Positions 51,800 to 60,617 are shown, counted from the stretch's first letter. The stretch is DNA of 64,000 bases from an uncultured Kiritimatiellota bacterium (GCA_944389585.1 CALXMW010000002.1:124001-188000); one strand, 5' to 3'. The notes: generated by a model not told the origin, from the letters alone. Program-made: numbers and translations.

Positions 51800-52690
51800 T
51801 CACTCGGCGAGGATGGCCGCGACGGTGTCGGCGCAGTCCTTGCGCTGCTCGGGGGTGAGGTTGGTGAGGGGCGGGCGGACGGTGGGCATGTCGAGCCCGT
51901 GGATGGCCATCATGGCCTTGCCGCCGACGACGCCGCCGTATTTGACGAGGAGGTCGACGATGCGGCAGACCTTGCCCATGCCGCGGGCGATGGCCGCCTG
52001 GTCGCCCTGGCGGTAGGCCTCCCAGATGGCGTAGTAGAGCGGCGCGGCGTAGTTGTACGTCGAGCCGATGGCGGATTTCGCGCCGCAGGCGAGCGCGCCG
52101 GCGAACCACTCGTCGATGCCCCAGGTGATGTCGTACTTCCCGCCGCAGGCGCGCAGGCAGCGCTGGAACATATAGAGGTCGGGGTAGTTGAACTTGATGC
52201 CGGCGAGCTGGGGGATCTTGCCGTCGGCCTTGACGAGGAACTGCTCCATGTCGAAGTTCACGCCGCTCATCGAGGTGTGGTAATAGTAGAACGGCAGGTT
52301 CGGCGCGGCCACGAGCACCGCGTTGATGTAGTCGATGAGCGCCTCGATGGAGCCGGGGCGGAAAAAGTTCGGCGGCACGATCGAGGTGGCGCCCACGCCG
52401 ATCTCCTGCGCGTAGGCCGCCAGCTCCCGCGCGTCGGCGATGGAGAGCGCGCCCACGTGCGCGATGAGGAAGAGGCGGCCCTGCGCGGCCTCCACCCACG
52501 CCTTCATCACCTGCTTGCGCTCCTCCACCGAGCAGCAGATGCCCTCGCCGGTGGTGCCGCAGACATACGCGCCGATCACCTTCTGCTTCAGCAGCGTCTC
52601 CACCTGCCGGGGGATGAGATCCAGGTTCACGGAACCATCCGCGTTGAACGGCGTGTGGGGGGCGGCGATCAGACCTTCGAGCTTCTTCAT
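51800..52690 (-). CDS. nanA: N-acetylneuraminate lyase (DapA/NanA superfamily)
   Basis: A 296-aa TIM-barrel aldolase that splits sialic acid into N-acetylmannosamine and pyruvate. The carboxylate-binding GTTGEG (about 45-50), Tyr137 in FYYYHTSMSG and the Schiff-base Lys166 in AGIKFNYPD fit the lyase subgroup better than DapA, which has a different set around the Tyr. GGAG lies 6-7 nt before the ATG. It leads an operon with the epimerase. No sialic acid transporter or kinase is in the window. Confidence 0.85.
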   Translation of the reverse strand: MKKLEGLIAAPHTPFNADGSVNLDLIPRQVETLLKQKVIGAYVCGTTGEGICCSVEERKQVMKAWVEAAQGRLFLIAHVGALSIADARELAAYAQEIGVGATSIVPPNFFRPGSIEALIDYINAVLVAAPNLPFYYYHTSMSGVNFDMEQFLVKADGKIPQLAGIKFNYPDLYMFQRCLRACGGKYDITWGIDEWFAGALACGAKSAIGSTYNYAAPLYYAIWEAYRQGDQAAIARGMGKVCRIVDLLVKYGGVVGGKAMMAIHGLDMPTVRPPLTNLTPEQRKDCADTVAAILAE

Positions 52691-52726
52691 GTGCGTTCTC
52701 CGAAACGGGTTTCCAACACGCCCCCT

Positions 52727-52755
52727 ATTGTACCCCTTTCCCCCCGCCCGCGCAA
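52727..52755 (-). promoter_or_regulatory. Promoter of the sialic acid lyase/epimerase operon
   Basis: Minus strand TTGCGC (52750-52755), exactly 17 bp, TACAAT (52727-52732); about 36 nt before the ATG. No clear operator was recognised. Confidence 0.6.
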
Positions 52756-52843
52756 ATCGGGAGCACCCCGGGAAAGGGGCCGACGGGGTGGGCCGATTCG
52801 ATGCAAGCAACGGCGTTTCTCACGGGGCCTCCGCCCCGGGCCC

Positions 52844-54406
52844 TCAGGCGCGCCGACGCCGAAGGAAGGGCAGATCCGCCAGCAGCTCGCGCAGTTCCGC
52901 GGGAACGAGCAGCCTGGCCAGGGGCAGGTAGAGCGCCCCGCCGAAGGCGATGGCCGCCGGCACCGTCAGCCAGACGGGCAGTCCGCGCCCGGCCAGCCAC
53001 CCGTGGAGCGCCCACACCGCCGCGCCCATGGCCGCCGCCGCCAAGAGCGCGCGCAGGGCCGAGCGCCCCAACCCCCACAAGTCCGGCCGCAGGCCGCGCC
53101 GCCACAGAATGGCCAGCAGGATGGCCGTGTTGGCGAAGGAGTTGAGGACGGTGCTCGCGGCGATGCCCACGTGCCGCCACCCCTCGGGGAGGAGGAGGAC
53201 GGAGGCGAGGTTCAGCGCGAAGTTCCCCAGCACGCACCAGGCCGCGACGGTGACGGGGGTCTTGAGATCCTTGTGCGCGTAGAAGACGGGGATGACCGTC
53301 TTGGCCGAGGAGAAGGCGATGAGCCCCAAGGCGTAGGCCGCGACGGCGCGGGCCGTCCAGAGGGTGGATTGCGCGTCGAAGGCGCCGCGCTCGTAGAGGA
53401 GGGCGACGACGGGGCCGGCCAGGGCCATCAGCCCCAGGGCCATCGGGGCCATGAGGACGAAGAGGTTGCGCATGGCCCGCTCGAGCGTGGAAACGAGGGC
53501 GGCGGCGTCCGCCGACGCGGCCTGGCGCGAGAAGGTGGGCAGGAGCACGGTGGCGAAGGCGGTGCCGAAGAGCCCCAGGGGCAGGTAGACGATGCGGTCG
53601 GCGTATTCCAGGGCGGAGGGGGCCCAGGCGGCGCCGTAGTAGGCCAGCCAGCCGTCCACGCAGATGTTCACCTGCGCCAGGGCGATGCCCAGCGAGGCCG
53701 GGCCCATCTGGAGGAGCACTTGGCGGACGTAGGGCGAGGCGCGCCACCCCGAGAAGCGGAAGCGCAGGCGGTAGCCCACGCGCCGGAGCTCGGGCAGCTG
53801 GAAGGCGATCTGCGCCGCGCCGGCCAGGAGGATGCCCCAGCAGACCGCGCCGATGCGCCAGTAGCCCTCGGCCGGGAGCCAGGGGCAGACGAGCAGGAGG
53901 GCGGCCAGCCAGCAGACGTTGAGGATGACGGGGGTGAGGGAGGGGACGGCGAAGCGGTCGCGCACGTTGAGCGCCGCCGAGACGATCGCCGCCACGCAGA
54001 TGAGCGGCGCGTAGGGCAGCATGATGCGCGTCAGCGGCATGGCCACGTCCCACCGGCCGCCGGGCTCGCAGAGCGCCTGCACGGCGTAGGTGAGGGCCAC
54101 GCCCAGCCCCACGAGCAGCCCCAGCGCGCAGACGAGCAGCCCCAGGATGCGCGCCAGGAAGAGCTGGGCGCGGGCGCGGCCCTCGGTGCGCTCGATCTCG
54201 GCGAAGACGGGGATGAAGGCCGCGCCCAGCGCGCCCTCGCCGAAGAGGCGGCGGAAGAGGTTGGGGATGCGGAAGGCGATGACGAAGGCGCTCTGGATGG
54301 CGCTGGTGCCGAAGAAGTGCGCCATGACGATCTCGCGCGCCAGGCCGAAGACGCGGCTGACGGCGGTCATGGCGCTGACCACGCCCACCTTGCCGAGCAC
54401 GCTCAC
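52844..54406 (-). CDS. murJ: Lipid II flippase MurJ
   Basis: A 520-aa polytopic protein of the MOP superfamily with about fourteen helices that flips lipid II across the inner membrane. The N-terminus SAMTAVSRVFGLAREIVMAHFFG and FRIPNLFRRLFGEGALGAAFIPVF carry the conserved Arg residues of the central cavity; PLGLFGTAFATVLLPTFSR and FYAHKDLKTPV are also conserved. Starts 30 nt after lpxK in the same direction, so envelope genes are grouped. No good terminator follows. Confidence 0.95.
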   Translation of the reverse strand: MSVLGKVGVVSAMTAVSRVFGLAREIVMAHFFGTSAIQSAFVIAFRIPNLFRRLFGEGALGAAFIPVFAEIERTEGRARAQLFLARILGLLVCALGLLVGLGVALTYAVQALCEPGGRWDVAMPLTRIMLPYAPLICVAAIVSAALNVRDRFAVPSLTPVILNVCWLAALLLVCPWLPAEGYWRIGAVCWGILLAGAAQIAFQLPELRRVGYRLRFRFSGWRASPYVRQVLLQMGPASLGIALAQVNICVDGWLAYYGAAWAPSALEYADRIVYLPLGLFGTAFATVLLPTFSRQAASADAAALVSTLERAMRNLFVLMAPMALGLMALAGPVVALLYERGAFDAQSTLWTARAVAAYALGLIAFSSAKTVIPVFYAHKDLKTPVTVAAWCVLGNFALNLASVLLLPEGWRHVGIAASTVLNSFANTAILLAILWRRGLRPDLWGLGRSALRALLAAAAMGAAVWALHGWLAGRGLPVWLTVPAAIAFGGALYLPLARLLVPAELRELLADLPFLRRRRA

Positions 54407-54436
54407 GCCGCGCCCCTCCCTCGCCGCGCCGGCGCG

Positions 54437-55636
54437 TCAGCGGTCGGCATCGGGGTGCCTCTTGAAGGGCTTGAAGCAGATGTGGGCGACGGCGTCGTGG
54501 AAGTTCTCGGCGCCCTTGAGGATCTCGATCTCGATGCGCAGGTAGTAGACCGGGACGGCGACGTTGGTGAGGCGGGGGAAGCGGACGGCGTCCTTCTCGG
54601 TGGTGACGACGGCGTCGCAGCCGAGGTCGGCGGCGCGGTTGATGACGTTGATGATCTCCTGGGTGGCGTAGCGATGGTGGTCGGCGTAGCGGACGCACTC
54701 GAGGAGCTCGGCGCCGTAGCCGCGCAGAAAGGCCTCGAAGCTCTGCGGCACGGCGATGCCCGAGAGGGCCAGGATCTTCTTGCCCGCGAGCCAGGCGAGG
54801 TCGCGGTTGGTCTTGCCGTAGACGTTCTTGAGGCGCTTGGGGGCGTGGCGGCACTCGATGATCTCGGCGTGGTTGTTGAGCTTGTGGATGCGGGCGCGGA
54901 GGGCGTCGGAGCGGCCGTCGCTCTTGGTGATGAAGATGAAGTCGGCACGGCGGAGGTTCTGGACGCCCTCGCGCAGGACGCCGCGGGGGAGGAGGTTGCC
55001 GTTGCCGAAGGGGTTGGTCTTGTCCACCAGGACGATGTCGTGGGAGTGCTTGAGGCGCTGGTATTGGAAGCCGTCGTCGAGGACGAGGGTGTCGCAGCCG
55101 AACTTGCGGATGGCGTAGCGGCCGGACTTCACGCGGTTGCGGTCGACGAGGACGACGACGCCGGGGAGGTTCGTGGCCAGCATGTAGGGCTCGTCGCCGC
55201 CGGTCTCGGAATCGAGGAGCACGCGGCGGCCGTCGCTGACGACGAGCGGCGGGTCGATGGTGTCGCTGAAGAGGCGCTGGAGGAAGGGCTTCTCCTTGCG
55301 CCGGTAGCCGCGCGAGAGGATGGCCACCTTGCGGCCCTGGCGCGTGAGCTCGCGGGCGAAGATTTCCACCACGGGGGTCTTGCCCGTGCCGCCGACGGTG
55401 ACGTTGCCCACGCTGATGACCTGGCAGCCCAGCGGCCAGCGCCGGAGCACGCCGATGCGGAAGAACCACATCCGCAGCCAGACGACGGCGCCGTAGAGCT
55501 TGGAGACGCCCTTGAGGAAGGCCAGCAGGGCCTTGGGCCAGAAGCCGGCGGCCTTGCGGTCGGCGCCCTCCTGCTGGATGAGCGGGACGACGTAGCTCTC
55601 CAGCCGCTCGATGAGCCTCACCCGGCTGCGCGCCAC
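54437..55636 (-). CDS. lpxK: Tetraacyldisaccharide 4'-kinase LpxK
   Basis: A 399-aa inner-membrane P-loop kinase that phosphorylates the 4' position of the lipid A precursor. Walker A is in SVGNVTVGGTGKTPVVEI (about 74-91) and the family motif LDDGFQYQRL is present, as are ILSRGYRR and VVTTEKDAVR. An N-terminal hydrophobic helix anchors it. It starts with GTG one base after the purF-like stop. Its presence implies an outer membrane with lipid A. Slightly longer than the E. coli enzyme. Confidence 0.93.
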   Translation of the reverse strand: MARSRVRLIERLESYVVPLIQQEGADRKAAGFWPKALLAFLKGVSKLYGAVVWLRMWFFRIGVLRRWPLGCQVISVGNVTVGGTGKTPVVEIFARELTRQGRKVAILSRGYRRKEKPFLQRLFSDTIDPPLVVSDGRRVLLDSETGGDEPYMLATNLPGVVVLVDRNRVKSGRYAIRKFGCDTLVLDDGFQYQRLKHSHDIVLVDKTNPFGNGNLLPRGVLREGVQNLRRADFIFITKSDGRSDALRARIHKLNNHAEIIECRHAPKRLKNVYGKTNRDLAWLAGKKILALSGIAVPQSFEAFLRGYGAELLECVRYADHHRYATQEIINVINRAADLGCDAVVTTEKDAVRFPRLTNVAVPVYYLRIEIEILKGAENFHDAVAHICFKPFKRHPDADR

Positions 55637-55637
55637 G

Positions 55638-57122
55638 TCACTTCCCCATCGCGCACTTGTCGCCGCAGCAGGCGCAGTTCCCCTTGCAGCCGCCGCGCCC
55701 GGCGAGCGAGGGGTCCTCGCCCGTCCAGCAATAGGTGCAGATTTTCGGGCCGATGCCGATGGCCTTCTCCACGTCGCCCACGCGCTGGAAGGCCAGGCTG
55801 GTCATGCCCAGGCGGCGGCGGATCTCCTCGACCATGCGCCGATAGGGCGCGCCGTCGGGGTCGCGGTAGGCGCGGACGTCGGCGTCGGGGCCGTCGAGCT
55901 CGAGGATGACGCGGCGGGTGATGAGGTCCATCACGCTCTCGGTGCGCGAGAAGGTGAGGAACTTGCACTTGTAGAGGAGCGGCGGGCAGGCGATGCGCAC
56001 GTGGATCTCCTTGGCGCCGGCGCCGAAGAGGCGCCCCACCTGGTTGCGCAGCTGGGTGCCGCGGACGATGGAGTCGTCGCAGAAGATGAGGCGCTTGCCC
56101 TCGATGAGCTCGGGCACGGGCAGGAGCTTCATGTTGGCGATCTTCTGGCGGAGGCTCTGATCCGGCGGCATGAAGCTGCGCGGCCACGTGGGCGTGTACT
56201 TCACGAAGGGCCGGGCGTAGCGGATGCCGCTCTTGAAGGCGTAGCCTAGCGCGTGCGCCACGCCCGAGTCGGGGATGCCGGCCACGTGGTCGGCCTCGAC
56301 GGGGGCCTGCTGGGAGAGGAACGCGCCGCTGCGGTAGCGCGTGCGCTCCACGCCCACGCCCTCGTAGGTGCTCGCGGGATAGCCGTAGTAGACGTAGAGG
56401 AAGGCGCAGATGGCCGATTCGTCGCGCCCCTCGCGCACCGTGCGCACGCCCTCGAGGGAGAGCGCGGCGATCTCGCCGGCCTTCAGGTCGCGCACGCGGC
56501 GGTAGCCCAGGTTCGGGAAGGCGGCCGTCTCCATCGTCACGGCCAGGCCGCCGCCCTCCTTCTCGCCCAGCACCACGGGGGTGCGCCCGAAGGGGTCGCG
56601 CGCCGCGTAGAGCACGCCGCGCTCGGAGAGGAGCAGGAGCGAGCAGGAGCCCTCCACGCGGCTCTGGGCGTAGGCCAGGCCCTCCTCGAAGGAATCGCGC
56701 GCGTTGATGAGCATCGCCAGCACCTCGAGGGTGTTGAGCGTGCTGTCCTTGCCCAGCTCGCAGAAGTGGGCCGTGCGGTCGCGCACCAGCTCCTCGGCGA
56801 TCTCCTGGAGGTTCGTCACCAGCCCCACGAAGGCCAGCGCGTACATCCCCAGGTGCGAGCGCACGAGGATGGGCTGGTCGTCCTGGTCGCTGATGACGCC
56901 GAGGCCGTAGTTCGGGTTCAGCCCCGCGAAGCGCTTGGCCGCCCGCTCGAACTGCGCGCGGAACTGCGCGTTCTGGATGTTGTGGATGGAGCGGTGGAAG
57001 GCGTTGCCGGCGTAGACCACCATGCCGCCGCGCACCGTGCCCATGTGCGAATGGTAATCCGTCCCGAAATACACGTCCGGGACGCATCCGGACTCCGCCA
57101 CCACGCCAAAAAATCCGCCCAT
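55638..57122 (-). CDS. PurF-like amidophosphoribosyltransferase lacking the N-terminal Cys
   Basis: A 494-aa protein with an Ntn glutaminase-like domain (1-230) and a phosphoribosyltransferase domain (about 250-440) with the PRPP loop LIFCDDSIVRGTQL. Canonical PurF starts MCG, and Cys2 is the glutaminase nucleophile; here the start reads MGGFFGVV, so Cys2 is Gly and glutamine hydrolysis as known is impossible unless another Cys substitutes. The C-terminus is Cys-rich (CTYCW..GGCKGNCACCGDKC), a possible metal site. Related MGGFFG proteins occur, from memory, in Bacteroidetes. It may use free ammonia or have another role. First of purF-like/lpxK/murJ. Confidence 0.8.
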   Translation of the reverse strand: MGGFFGVVAESGCVPDVYFGTDYHSHMGTVRGGMVVYAGNAFHRSIHNIQNAQFRAQFERAAKRFAGLNPNYGLGVISDQDDQPILVRSHLGMYALAFVGLVTNLQEIAEELVRDRTAHFCELGKDSTLNTLEVLAMLINARDSFEEGLAYAQSRVEGSCSLLLLSERGVLYAARDPFGRTPVVLGEKEGGGLAVTMETAAFPNLGYRRVRDLKAGEIAALSLEGVRTVREGRDESAICAFLYVYYGYPASTYEGVGVERTRYRSGAFLSQQAPVEADHVAGIPDSGVAHALGYAFKSGIRYARPFVKYTPTWPRSFMPPDQSLRQKIANMKLLPVPELIEGKRLIFCDDSIVRGTQLRNQVGRLFGAGAKEIHVRIACPPLLYKCKFLTFSRTESVMDLITRRVILELDGPDADVRAYRDPDGAPYRRMVEEIRRRLGMTSLAFQRVGDVEKAIGIGPKICTYCWTGEDPSLAGRGGCKGNCACCGDKCAMGK

Positions 57123-57152
57123 ACTCGGCTCCTTGCGAAAGAAATCGCCCCT

Positions 57153-57161
57153 ATTCTACCA
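57153..57161 (-). promoter_or_regulatory. Extended -10 promoter of the purF-like/lpxK/murJ operon
   Basis: Minus strand TGG-TAGAAT, 30 nt before the ATG, which has AAGGAG upstream. Confidence 0.5.
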
Positions 57162-57186
57162 CATCCGGGCCCGCCCCGCGAGGCGC

Positions 57187-58479
57187 TCAGAGCCCGAGGA
57201 CGGCCGGGAAATCCGGGAAGGACTCGGCGAGGATGTCAAACCCGGCGATGGTGATGGGCCGCTCCGCCACGAGCGCGGCCAGCGCCAGCGACATCGCCAC
57301 GCGGTGGTCCCCGTGCGCGTCCACCGCCGCCCCGCCGGGGATGGCACCGCCGAAGATGTCGAAGCCGTCGGGCTCCTCCTCGATCTCCACGCCCACGGCC
57401 GCGAGGTTGGCGGCCATCCCCGCGATACGGTCCGATTCCTTGGTGCGCAGCTCGGCGGCCTCGCGCACGGTGGTCACGCCCTTGGCGCAGGCCGCCGCGA
57501 CCATGAAGGCCGGGAACTCATCGATCATCCGCACCACCAGGTCGCCCGAGACGACGGTGCCGCGGAGCGCGGCGTGGCGCACGCGGATGTCGGCGACGGG
57601 CTCGCCCGCGAGGGTCTCCTCGTTGAGCAGCGCGATGTCCGCGCCCATCGCCCGCAGGGCGTCGAGGATGCCGGTGCGCGTGGGGTTCACGCCGATGCGC
57701 CGCAGGGTGAGGTCGCTCCCCGGCAGGAGGGTCGCCGCCACGATGAGGAACGCCGCCGAGGAGATGTCCCCGGGCAGCTCCAGGTCCAGCGGCCTGAGGG
57801 GCGCGGCCAGCGGCAGGGCCACGGCGCCGTGCGCCGGCGCCCCGAGGGGCCTGACGGCCGCGCCCATGGCCGCGAGCATCCGCTCGGTGTGGTCGCGGCT
57901 GGGGCCGGGCTCGGTGAGGGCCGTGGGGCCGTCCGCCGCGAGCGCGGCCAGCAGGAGGCAGCTCTTGACCTGCGCCGAGGCGACGGGGAGGGCGTAGGCG
58001 ACGGCGTGGAGCGGCGCGGGGCGGAAGACGAGCGGCGCACGGTCGCCCGCGGCGGCGGAGACGTCCGCGCCCATCAGGCGCAGCGGCTCGACGATGCGGC
58101 CCATGGGGCGGCGGCAGAGCCCCGCGCTGCCGGTGAGCGTGCAGGGGACGCCCGCGGCGGCGACGGCGCCCGCCAGGAGGCGGAGGGTGGTGGCGGAGTT
58201 GCCGCAGTCCAAGGGCGCCCCCGGCGGGCGGAAGCCGTGCAGGCCGCGCCCGCGGACGGTGAGGACGTGCGCGTCCTCGTCGAGCGTCCAGTCGACGCCC
58301 AACTGGCGCAGGCAGCGGAGCATGGCGCGGGTGACGCCGCCGACGAGGAAGCGGCGGATGACGCTGGTGCCCTCGGCCAGCGCGGCGAAAAGGAGGGCGC
58401 GGTGGGAGAGGGATTTGTCGCCTTGGGGGAAGTATTCGCCGACGAGCGGCTCGGCGCGCCTGGAGATGGTCTTGTCCAT
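57187..58479 (-). CDS. aroA: 3-phosphoshikimate 1-carboxyvinyltransferase (EPSP synthase)
   Basis: A 430-aa two-domain enzyme of the shikimate pathway that joins PEP to shikimate 3-phosphate. PQGDKSLSHRALLFAALAEG holds the catalytic Lys, LDCGNSATTLRLLAG replaces the usual GNAGTxxR loop, and SAQVKSCLLLAAL, MIDEFPAFMVAA, LRTKESDRI and DAHGDHRVAMSL are all present. Ala/Gly details of the PEP loop differ from E. coli, as in many class II-like enzymes. Its ATG overlaps the rnhC stop (TGATG). Confidence 0.93.
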   Translation of the reverse strand: MDKTISRRAEPLVGEYFPQGDKSLSHRALLFAALAEGTSVIRRFLVGGVTRAMLRCLRQLGVDWTLDEDAHVLTVRGRGLHGFRPPGAPLDCGNSATTLRLLAGAVAAAGVPCTLTGSAGLCRRPMGRIVEPLRLMGADVSAAAGDRAPLVFRPAPLHAVAYALPVASAQVKSCLLLAALAADGPTALTEPGPSRDHTERMLAAMGAAVRPLGAPAHGAVALPLAAPLRPLDLELPGDISSAAFLIVAATLLPGSDLTLRRIGVNPTRTGILDALRAMGADIALLNEETLAGEPVADIRVRHAALRGTVVSGDLVVRMIDEFPAFMVAAACAKGVTTVREAAELRTKESDRIAGMAANLAAVGVEIEEEPDGFDIFGGAIPGGAAVDAHGDHRVAMSLALAALVAERPITIAGFDILAESFPDFPAVLGL

Positions 58480-59438
58480 CAGTCGGCCTCCTCTGGCAGG
58501 GGCAGCGCGTCGCCATGGCCGGTGGCGGCGAGGGCCTCGTGGACGGTCTTGAAGTGGCATTTGGCGAAGGCCGGGAGGCAGTCTGGGCCCTTTTGCGCGA
58601 TGAGGGCGCGGAGGGTCTTGGGCACGGCGGGGCCGGCGCCTTTGGGCAGCTCCAGGCCGGCCTCCTGGGCCAGGCGGCGCATCTCGGAGACGAAGAGGTC
58701 TCGGGCAAGGACGGAGGCGGCGGCGACGGCGATGTCGCGCTCGGCCTTGTGCATCTGCTCGACCTTGAGTTTACGGCCGCGCGCCATGAGGGCGCGGGCG
58801 ACGGTGGCCTCGGTGCGGGCGAATTGGTCGACGACGGCGCGGGTGCAGTCGGGGCGCTGCTCGGCGAGGCTTTCGATGGCGCGCGCGTGGCACCAGGCCA
58901 GGAGGCGGTTGACGTTGGGGATCTTGGCGTAGAGGCGGTTGTAGGTGGGGGGGCGCAGGAGGACGAAGGCGACGTTTTGGCGGCCCAGGAGCCTGCGGAT
59001 CTGGGCGGCGAGCTTTTGGATCTGGCCGTCGGCGATGGTCTTGGAGTCGCGCACGCCCAGGTCGGCGAGGGCTTTGCCGGTGGTTTCGTCGATGAAGGCC
59101 GCGCAGGTGACGAGGGGCCCGAAGATGTCGCCCTTGCCGCTTTCGTCGGTGCCCATGTGGGGGGCGTAGAGCGTGGGGTCGAGGGTCTCCTCGTAGCCGA
59201 GGGCGGCCTGCTTGAGGACGAGGGGCTCGAGGGTGAAGAGGACGAAGTCCTGCGCCTCCTTGCCCTGCACCACGAGCTTGCCGGAGGTGTAGAGCATGAC
59301 GGTGAGCTTGGGGCCCTTGAGCGCGAGCGTGGTGTAGGGGGCCTGGACGCGCCGAAGGGCGCCCATGCCGGCGGTGGCCCGCTCGAGGGCCTGCCCTTGC
59401 TCGGGCGTCAGGGTGTAGGTGAAGAGGGTCTTGTCCAT
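58479..59438 (-). CDS. rnhC: Ribonuclease HIII
   Basis: A 319-aa enzyme that removes RNA from RNA-DNA hybrids. The N-terminal TBP-like domain (about 1-85) is the mark of HIII, and the catalytic domain begins with GTDESGKGDIFGPLV, which supplies Asp and Glu. Further acids are in RDSKTIADGQI and in VVDQFA. No Shine-Dalgarno site is found because a repeat element abuts the ATG. Translationally coupled to aroA. Confidence 0.93.
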   Translation of the reverse strand: MDKTLFTYTLTPEQGQALERATAGMGALRRVQAPYTTLALKGPKLTVMLYTSGKLVVQGKEAQDFVLFTLEPLVLKQAALGYEETLDPTLYAPHMGTDESGKGDIFGPLVTCAAFIDETTGKALADLGVRDSKTIADGQIQKLAAQIRRLLGRQNVAFVLLRPPTYNRLYAKIPNVNRLLAWCHARAIESLAEQRPDCTRAVVDQFARTEATVARALMARGRKLKVEQMHKAERDIAVAAASVLARDLFVSEMRRLAQEAGLELPKGAGPAVPKTLRALIAQKGPDCLPAFAKCHFKTVHEALAATGHGDALPLPEEAD

Positions 59439-59443
59439 GGGAA

Positions 59444-59510
59444 GCTTGGAGGCTTGGTTGCTTGGAGGCTTGCGACCAAACTTCCAAGCCTCCAAACATC
59501 CAAACTTCCA
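59444..59510. repeat. Intergenic inverted repeat, copy B of a two-copy family
   Basis: TGGAGGCTTGG at 59447-59457 and TGGAGGCTTG at 59463-59472 face CCAAGCCTCCA at 59484-59494. The segment 59476-59510 is 32/35 identical to copy A at 50548-50582. It fills the whole spacer between the pyrB stop and the rnhC start. Confidence 0.75.
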
Positions 59511-59512
59511 CG

Positions 59513-60601
59513 TCACGGTTTGGGGTGCGCGGCGTAGTAGTCGGCGATGGCCTGTTCCTGGCCGAAGGTGGCGGCGATGAGGGCGGCGCGGATCCACATG
59601 CCGTTGCGCATCTGGCGCCAGTATTTGGCGCGCGGGTCGTTGTCGAGGTCGGTGGCGATCTCGTCGCGGCGGGGGAGAGGGTGGAGGATGGCGGCGGTGG
59701 GCTTCATGAGCCCGGCCTCGGCGCGGCCGAGCTTGAAGGCGGAGGTGTCGATGCGGGCGCTCTCGCCGCTGGCGGTGTCCCACTCGTCCTGGATGCGCGT
59801 CATGTAGAGGGCGTCGGCCTCGGGGAGCCAGCGGCGCAGGTCGTGCGAGACCTCGTAGGCGATGCCGCGGTTGCGGAGCATCTCGAGGATGTCGTCCTTG
59901 ATCTGCAGCTCCTGCGGGGCGACGAAGACCTGGCGCACGCCCTCGAAGCGGGTGAGGAGGTAGGAGAGGGAGCGGACGGTGCGCCCGCGCAGGAGATCGC
60001 CCACGAAGACCACCGTCTTGCCGTCGATGCCGCCCTGGCACTCGAAGGAGCGGAAGAGGGTGTAGACGTCGAGCAGCGCCTGGGTGGGGTGCTGGTCTTT
60101 GCCGGAGCCGGCGTTGATGATGGGGATGTTGCGCTCGGAGTTGCCCAGCACCCAGGCCATGCGCTCGGCCAGGCCGCGCGAGGGCGAGCGCATGATGACC
60201 AGGTCGAAGTAGGAGGAGAAGGTGCGCACGGAGTCTTCCTTGCTCTCGCCCTTGAGCTCGCTGCTGGTGGCCGCGTCGCGCACCGAGCCGGTGCGCATCC
60301 CCAGGATCTCGCACGCCGAGAGGTGCGAGAGGAAGGTGCGGCTGCTGGGCTGCGAGAAGTAGAGCATCGCGCGCTTGTGGCTGAGCAGCGAGGCCAGGAA
60401 GAGCGCGCCCTCGCGGCGCTTGGCGACGCGCCGGATCTGCGTGGCCAGCGTGCAGAGGCGTTCGAGGAGCGCGCGGCTGAACTGCTGGGCGAAGAGGGTG
60501 TGGAAGGGCATCCCGTCGTCCTGCATCAGGTAAGGCGCCTTCTCGCGCAGGGGGAGGGCCTCGAAGGCCTCCCAGGAGAGCGTGGTGATGTCTTGCTGCA
60601 T
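59513..60601 (-). CDS. pyrB: Aspartate carbamoyltransferase catalytic chain
   Basis: A 362-aa enzyme of pyrimidine synthesis. The carbamoyl phosphate loop is YFSQPSSRTF, which has SSRT instead of the usual STRT. The SSELKGESKEDSVRT loop gives the shared-site Lys, and HPTQALLDVYTLF and HPLPRRDEI are conserved. It is about 50 residues longer than E. coli PyrB, mainly at the N-terminus. It lies 16 nt after argF and is probably cotranscribed with it. A different transcarbamylase substrate cannot be fully excluded. Confidence 0.88.
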   Translation of the reverse strand: MQQDITTLSWEAFEALPLREKAPYLMQDDGMPFHTLFAQQFSRALLERLCTLATQIRRVAKRREGALFLASLLSHKRAMLYFSQPSSRTFLSHLSACEILGMRTGSVRDAATSSELKGESKEDSVRTFSSYFDLVIMRSPSRGLAERMAWVLGNSERNIPIINAGSGKDQHPTQALLDVYTLFRSFECQGGIDGKTVVFVGDLLRGRTVRSLSYLLTRFEGVRQVFVAPQELQIKDDILEMLRNRGIAYEVSHDLRRWLPEADALYMTRIQDEWDTASGESARIDTSAFKLGRAEAGLMKPTAAILHPLPRRDEIATDLDNDPRAKYWRQMRNGMWIRAALIAATFGQEQAIADYYAAHPKP

Positions 60602-60617
60602 GGCCCGGCCCCTCCCC

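Noticed and set aside
51899..55909. 1336-codon plus-strand frame
   Set aside because: Antisense shadow of nanA, murJ and lpxK; repetitive Asp/Gly/Val/Ala composition.
59513..60601. Degenerate or inactive PyrB because of SSRT instead of STRT
   Set aside because: All other substrate-binding motifs are intact and Ser for Thr is conservative; no evidence of decay.
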